9,316 bases of DNA from Aquificota bacterium (GTDB lineage: Bacteria > Aquificota > Aquificia > Aquificales > Hydrogenothermaceae): NCBI GenBank assembly GCA_013153295.1, contig JAADEV010000044.1, positions 1 through 9,316 on the forward strand, given 5' to 3'. Position 1 is the first letter of the stretch; each line of letters starts with the position of its first letter. Below are positions 6,275 through 9,316 of the stretch, one piece after another. Below the pieces are notes generated by a model. That model searched no databases. It saw nothing but the letters and a program-made list of their open reading frames with translations, and was not told where the DNA came from. The translations under genes and the position numbers were made by a program.

Positions 6275-9084
6275 AAAAGTATATATTAATACTCCTTTTT
6301 ACACTGTTTTATACAGTATCCTACAGCCAGCAACAGGAAGGGAAACAGCCGATAAAACTACCGGAGATAACATTCCCAATAGAGATAATCTCTGTAAAGA
6401 TAGAAAATAAACCTCCACTACAGCCCCCTGAGAGGCTAACAATAGATGAAGAGGTAGATATAAAACTGTTTGTGGAGGATTTTCCACCTATACCACCTTA
6501 CGATGTAGCACCACCTAACATTCCACTACAAAAGCCTTCCACATTCCTTGGTATACCTGAGGAAAACGCCCTTATGTCTGGGGCAATAGATGATTACAAC
6601 AACGGCAGGTATATATCTGCAAAGGAAAAGTTAGAAAAACTTATATCCAAATACCCAAATGTCCCCTTTATAGTAGATGCCTACTACCTACTTGGACTTT
6701 CTTACTACCACCTCGGTGAAAAAGGTAAAGCACAGGAATACTTTGAAAAAGGTTGCCTGTCAGGTGTCCAATCCCTATCAAGGGATTATGCCTGTATATC
6801 TGCCACAATCCTTAACCTACAGCTTTACAACACAGAAAAGGCACAGGAGCTTTTAAAGAATGTAGGAAAGGTAGATGAAAACACACTGCTGTGGCACGGG
6901 ACAATACTTGCCCAAATGGGAAAGCCAAAGGAGGCTTACTCCCTTATAAAGGATATAAAATGTGAAAACCTTGATGTTAACTTTGTTGATTACTGTAGAT
7001 ACCTAAAAAGCTACCTACTGTTTGCAAACAAAAGATACAAAGAGGCTTTACAGTATGCCTCAAAGGTGGAAAACCCTACATACCTGAAACATATCTTACT
7101 ACTGAAAGGGTTTGCATACCTTTCCCTTGGGGAGTTGGACAAAGCTGAGGAAAACCTGAAAAAGTTTCTACAGGGATACAGCACAGTTGAAAAAATATCA
7201 GACTACGCCATTTACGGCTTAGGGGTTGTATACCTTAAGAAGGGGGAGGTAGAAAAGGCAATAGAGACCGCAGGAATACTTGAGGCAAGGGACAAAACAC
7301 TTGCCCAGAACCTATACATACAGATAGCACAGGAGCTTACAAAAAAGGGCAAATTTAAATTAGCCTTCCTTATACTCCAAAAATCCGCACAAACAGGAAA
7401 CAGGTATATAGACTACCTTAAAAAGAAAATAGCCATTACAGCCTACAATACAGGGAACTACCAGTATGCCTATCTAATGTTTAAAGATATGAACTCACCA
7501 CTATTTGACCTTTACGCAGGGTTTTCCCTACTTAAGATGGGCAAGTTATCACAGGCTAAAGATTACTTTGAAAAGGTTGTAAGACTTTCCACAGACCCTA
7601 AACTTAGGAAGACAGCCCTACTTTACCTATCTGATATATACTTCCAGCTTAAAGATTTTAAAAACTATCTACTAACGGTAGAACAGCTTAAAGAGTATGA
7701 CCCTGACACCGCCTCTGATTTACTTGGTTGGTATTTCTTTGTAAAAAAGGATTACAAACGGGCATACCTGTCCTTTAAAGACCCTTATATGAAAGCTGTA
7801 TCTGCCTTTAACGCAGGTCTTTTAAAGGAAGCTAAAGAGTTAGCCCAGAGGCTAAACACAAGGAAAGCTAAATTTTTAATGGCGTATATACACCTTAAAG
7901 AAGGGGATATTGAAGGGGCAAGGGAGATACTTAAACAGCTTGCCAAGTATAACGATGGGATAGGACTACAGGCAGGATACCTTTACGCTTACTCATTCTT
8001 CTCACAGCAGGATTTTGAAAGGGCAGTTGAAGAGTTTGGCAGATTTGCCAGAAAACACCCTAACACAAAACTTGGTAAGCAGGCTATCCTCCGTATGGCA
8101 GACGCATACTACAATATGGGCAATATAGAAAAGGCAAGGGAGATATACAGACAGTTTATACAGAAGTATGCAAACTCCCCAGAGGCTATAGATGCGGCTT
8201 ACCAGCTTACAGTTTTAGAGATGAGAGGTTCACAGGGGGATATAGCCCAGCAGATAGAAAGTTTTATACAAGAGTATCCAAACTACCCGTTTGTAAACCT
8301 ACTTAAGCTACAGCTTGCAGACTACTACCTTAGCCAGAAGGAGTATGATAAAGCGGAAGGGTTATACAAACAGCTTATACAGGAAGACACAAAGGAAAGT
8401 GAGTATGCCTTTTATAAACTTGGCTACCTTTACTACCTGAAGGGAGATTACCAGCAGGCTATACAGGTTCTAAACAACTTTATCCAGATGTATCCTACAG
8501 GGGAGTTGTCCATAACAGCCAAAACCCTACTTGCAAAGATATACGAGGAACAGGGGGATATAGACAGAGCAATACAGATATTACAACAGCTACCTGACAC
8601 AGATGAAAACAGATACAGACTGGCAGTCCTTTACTTTAAGAAAAAGGATTACATACAGGCAAAAAGCTACTTTGAAGACCTTTACACCAGATTTCCAAAA
8701 TACAGAAACGATATAGCCTACTATCTGGCAAAGATACAGCTTGAACTTGGGCATACTGATATGGCTGTTAAGTATTTAGAGGAGGCTATAGCAGGACAGG
8801 ACTACTACCACGTGGCAGAGAGCTACTATCTACTTGGTTTACTTAATGAGAAAGAGGGCAACCTTGATAAGGCGTTAAGCTACTACATAAATGTTATATA
8901 CCTTTACCCTGAAGCAAAGGAGACTGTAATAAAAGCAAGGATAAGGGCGGCAGGTATAATGAGGGCTAAAGGTCAAAGAAGGGAAGCCTCCTGTATGCTA
9001 AAGCCACTGTTAGAAAAGGAGCTACCACCTAAGTTAGAGGCAAAGGTAAAAAGGCTTAAAAAATCCCTACCAGAGTGTAGATAA
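6271..9084 (+). CDS. Large exported tetratricopeptide-repeat protein
   Basis: A 937-residue protein I do not recognise as a named family. A short signal peptide (KK at 2-3, hydrophobic 5-14) probably ends near SYS-QQQ (19/20). There is no lipobox cysteine, so it is predicted to be periplasmic rather than a lipoprotein. Residues 24-90 are a proline-rich stretch (KPPLQPPERL, FPPIPPYDVAPP). From about 100 to 930 the chain is almost entirely helical, with roughly 18-20 TPR-like hairpins. Clear ones begin near 102, 136, 275, 313, 568, 604, 675, 712, 748, 781, 815 and 850, with the G.Y..A...F......YP pattern seen in CpoB/YbgF- and BamD-like repeats. Only six cysteines occur (162, 175, 231, 242, 908, 936). 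No enzyme or transmembrane barrel motif is seen. GGAG (6260-6263) lies 7 bases before the ATG, which overlaps ribF. A scaffold for an envelope complex, perhaps pilus or outer-membrane assembly, is inference from repeats and position. Confidence 0.85.
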   Translation: MKKYILILLFTLFYTVSYSQQQEGKQPIKLPEITFPIEIISVKIENKPPLQPPERLTIDEEVDIKLFVEDFPPIPPYDVAPPNIPLQKPSTFLGIPEENALMSGAIDDYNNGRYISAKEKLEKLISKYPNVPFIVDAYYLLGLSYYHLGEKGKAQEYFEKGCLSGVQSLSRDYACISATILNLQLYNTEKAQELLKNVGKVDENTLLWHGTILAQMGKPKEAYSLIKDIKCENLDVNFVDYCRYLKSYLLFANKRYKEALQYASKVENPTYLKHILLLKGFAYLSLGELDKAEENLKKFLQGYSTVEKISDYAIYGLGVVYLKKGEVEKAIETAGILEARDKTLAQNLYIQIAQELTKKGKFKLAFLILQKSAQTGNRYIDYLKKKIAITAYNTGNYQYAYLMFKDMNSPLFDLYAGFSLLKMGKLSQAKDYFEKVVRLSTDPKLRKTALLYLSDIYFQLKDFKNYLLTVEQLKEYDPDTASDLLGWYFFVKKDYKRAYLSFKDPYMKAVSAFNAGLLKEAKELAQRLNTRKAKFLMAYIHLKEGDIEGAREILKQLAKYNDGIGLQAGYLYAYSFFSQQDFERAVEEFGRFARKHPNTKLGKQAILRMADAYYNMGNIEKAREIYRQFIQKYANSPEAIDAAYQLTVLEMRGSQGDIAQQIESFIQEYPNYPFVNLLKLQLADYYLSQKEYDKAEGLYKQLIQEDTKESEYAFYKLGYLYYLKGDYQQAIQVLNNFIQMYPTGELSITAKTLLAKIYEEQGDIDRAIQILQQLPDTDENRYRLAVLYFKKKDYIQAKSYFEDLYTRFPKYRNDIAYYLAKIQLELGHTDMAVKYLEEAIAGQDYYHVAESYYLLGLLNEKEGNLDKALSYYINVIYLYPEAKETVIKARIRAAGIMRAKGQRREASCMLKPLLEKELPPKLEAKVKRLKKSLPECR

Positions 9085-9125
9085 GAATAATAAGAAAAAT
9101 TAGTTATATAATTATAATTAGATAT
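9085..9125. other. Convergent intergenic spacer, very AT-rich
   Basis: Forty-one bases separate the TPR gene stop from the stop of the converging trpB2. It holds the palindrome AATTATAATT (9110-9119), followed by TAGATATCTA (9119-9128), which runs into the trpB2 stop, and then five T (9129-9133). AAAAATTAG (9095-9103) can pair with CTATTTTT (9126-9133) with one bulge. This could act as a weak bidirectional terminator, but it lacks a GC-rich stem. Confidence 0.3.
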
Positions 9126-9316
9126 CTATTTTTGTAATTTACCTTCCAGATACTTTTGATAAGCTGATAAGTCCAGTAGACCGTGTCCACTTAAGTTAAA
9201 GAGTATAACCTTAGGTTCACCTGTCTCTCTACATTTTATAGCCTCGTCAATAGCTACCTTAACTGCGTGGGCACTTTCAGGGGCAGGGACTATACCCTCT
9301 GTTTTTGCAAAATCAA
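9126..9316 (-). CDS. trpB2: Tryptophan synthase beta chain, TrpB2 type (C-terminal part)
   Basis: The gene is cut by the right edge; its last 62 residues and TAG stop are visible. They read [13 protein letters not shown], then [17 protein letters not shown], then KYLEGKLQK. The first motif is the conserved C-terminal substrate-domain segment of TrpB, and NLSGHG-x-x-D holds the serine that contacts the PLP pyridine nitrogen. The classical TrpB1 has SGRGDKD at this point; SGHG marks the TrpB2 branch, found in many archaea and thermophilic bacteria (Aquifex among them, as I recall) and about 430 residues long. The enzyme joins indole and serine to make tryptophan; TrpB2 forms pair weakly or not at all with the usual TrpA. 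It converges on the plus-strand operon and is probably unrelated to it functionally. The start and promoter lie outside the window. Confidence 0.9.
   Translation of the reverse strand, partial: DFAKTEGIVPAPESAHAVKVAIDEAIKCRETGEPKVILFNLSGHGLLDLSAYQKYLEGKLQK

Noticed and set aside
400..9084. Mobile element, phage or horizontally acquired island
   Set aside because: No transposase, integrase, terminal inverted repeats or attachment-site repeats are seen, and codon use looks the same in all the genes.

Overview
The window looks like a chromosomal segment from a thermophilic bacterium of the Aquificota, with the Hydrogenothermaceae (Persephonella/Sulfurihydrogenibium relatives) as the tentative best fit. 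The reasons are moderately low GC (roughly 40% by eye), arginine written almost only as AGA/AGG, heavy use of ATA for isoleucine, proteins rich in Lys/Glu/Tyr, short ThrC and RecA proteins resembling Aquificales versions, a CRISPR array of a kind common in thermophiles, and a TrpB2-type tryptophan synthase. The genus call is inference.

Layout: positions 1-259 hold the end of a CRISPR array, with four 29-nt repeats, three complete spacers of 36-38 nt and a probable partial spacer at the left edge. No cas gene is visible. Positions 260-399 form a short AT-rich promoter region with a perfect 16-bp tandem duplication just upstream of a TATAAT box. Positions 400-2405 hold thrC (TTG start) and a ketopantoate-reductase-family gene (panE-like) that overlaps it by 4 bases. 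A 68-bp gap follows, then a tightly packed plus-strand run to 9084: gatC (best start GTG 2474), recA, a PilT/PilU-type retraction ATPase, recX, ribF and a 937-residue exported TPR protein. Junctions in this run are +27, -14, 0, -4 and -4 bases, so the genes are almost certainly co-transcribed and several are probably translationally coupled. A convergent minus-strand gene, the 3' end of trpB2, begins (at its stop) at 9126 and runs off the right edge.

How the genes fit together: thrC, panE and trpB2 are amino-acid and cofactor biosynthesis, gatC is a small subunit of the Asp-tRNA(Asn)/Glu-tRNA(Gln) amidotransferase, and ribF makes FMN and FAD. The thematic core is recA-pilT/U-recX: the recombinase and its modulator RecX flank a pilus retraction motor, and a large secreted TPR protein lies two genes downstream. 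A link between pilus-driven DNA uptake and recombination is an attractive hypothesis, but the sequence shows only co-arrangement. I see no wholly new defence or mobile system. The least explained items are the TPR protein, the recA-pilT-recX order, the clustering of CRISPR repeat variants on one base pair of the predicted hairpin, and the 16-bp promoter duplication.
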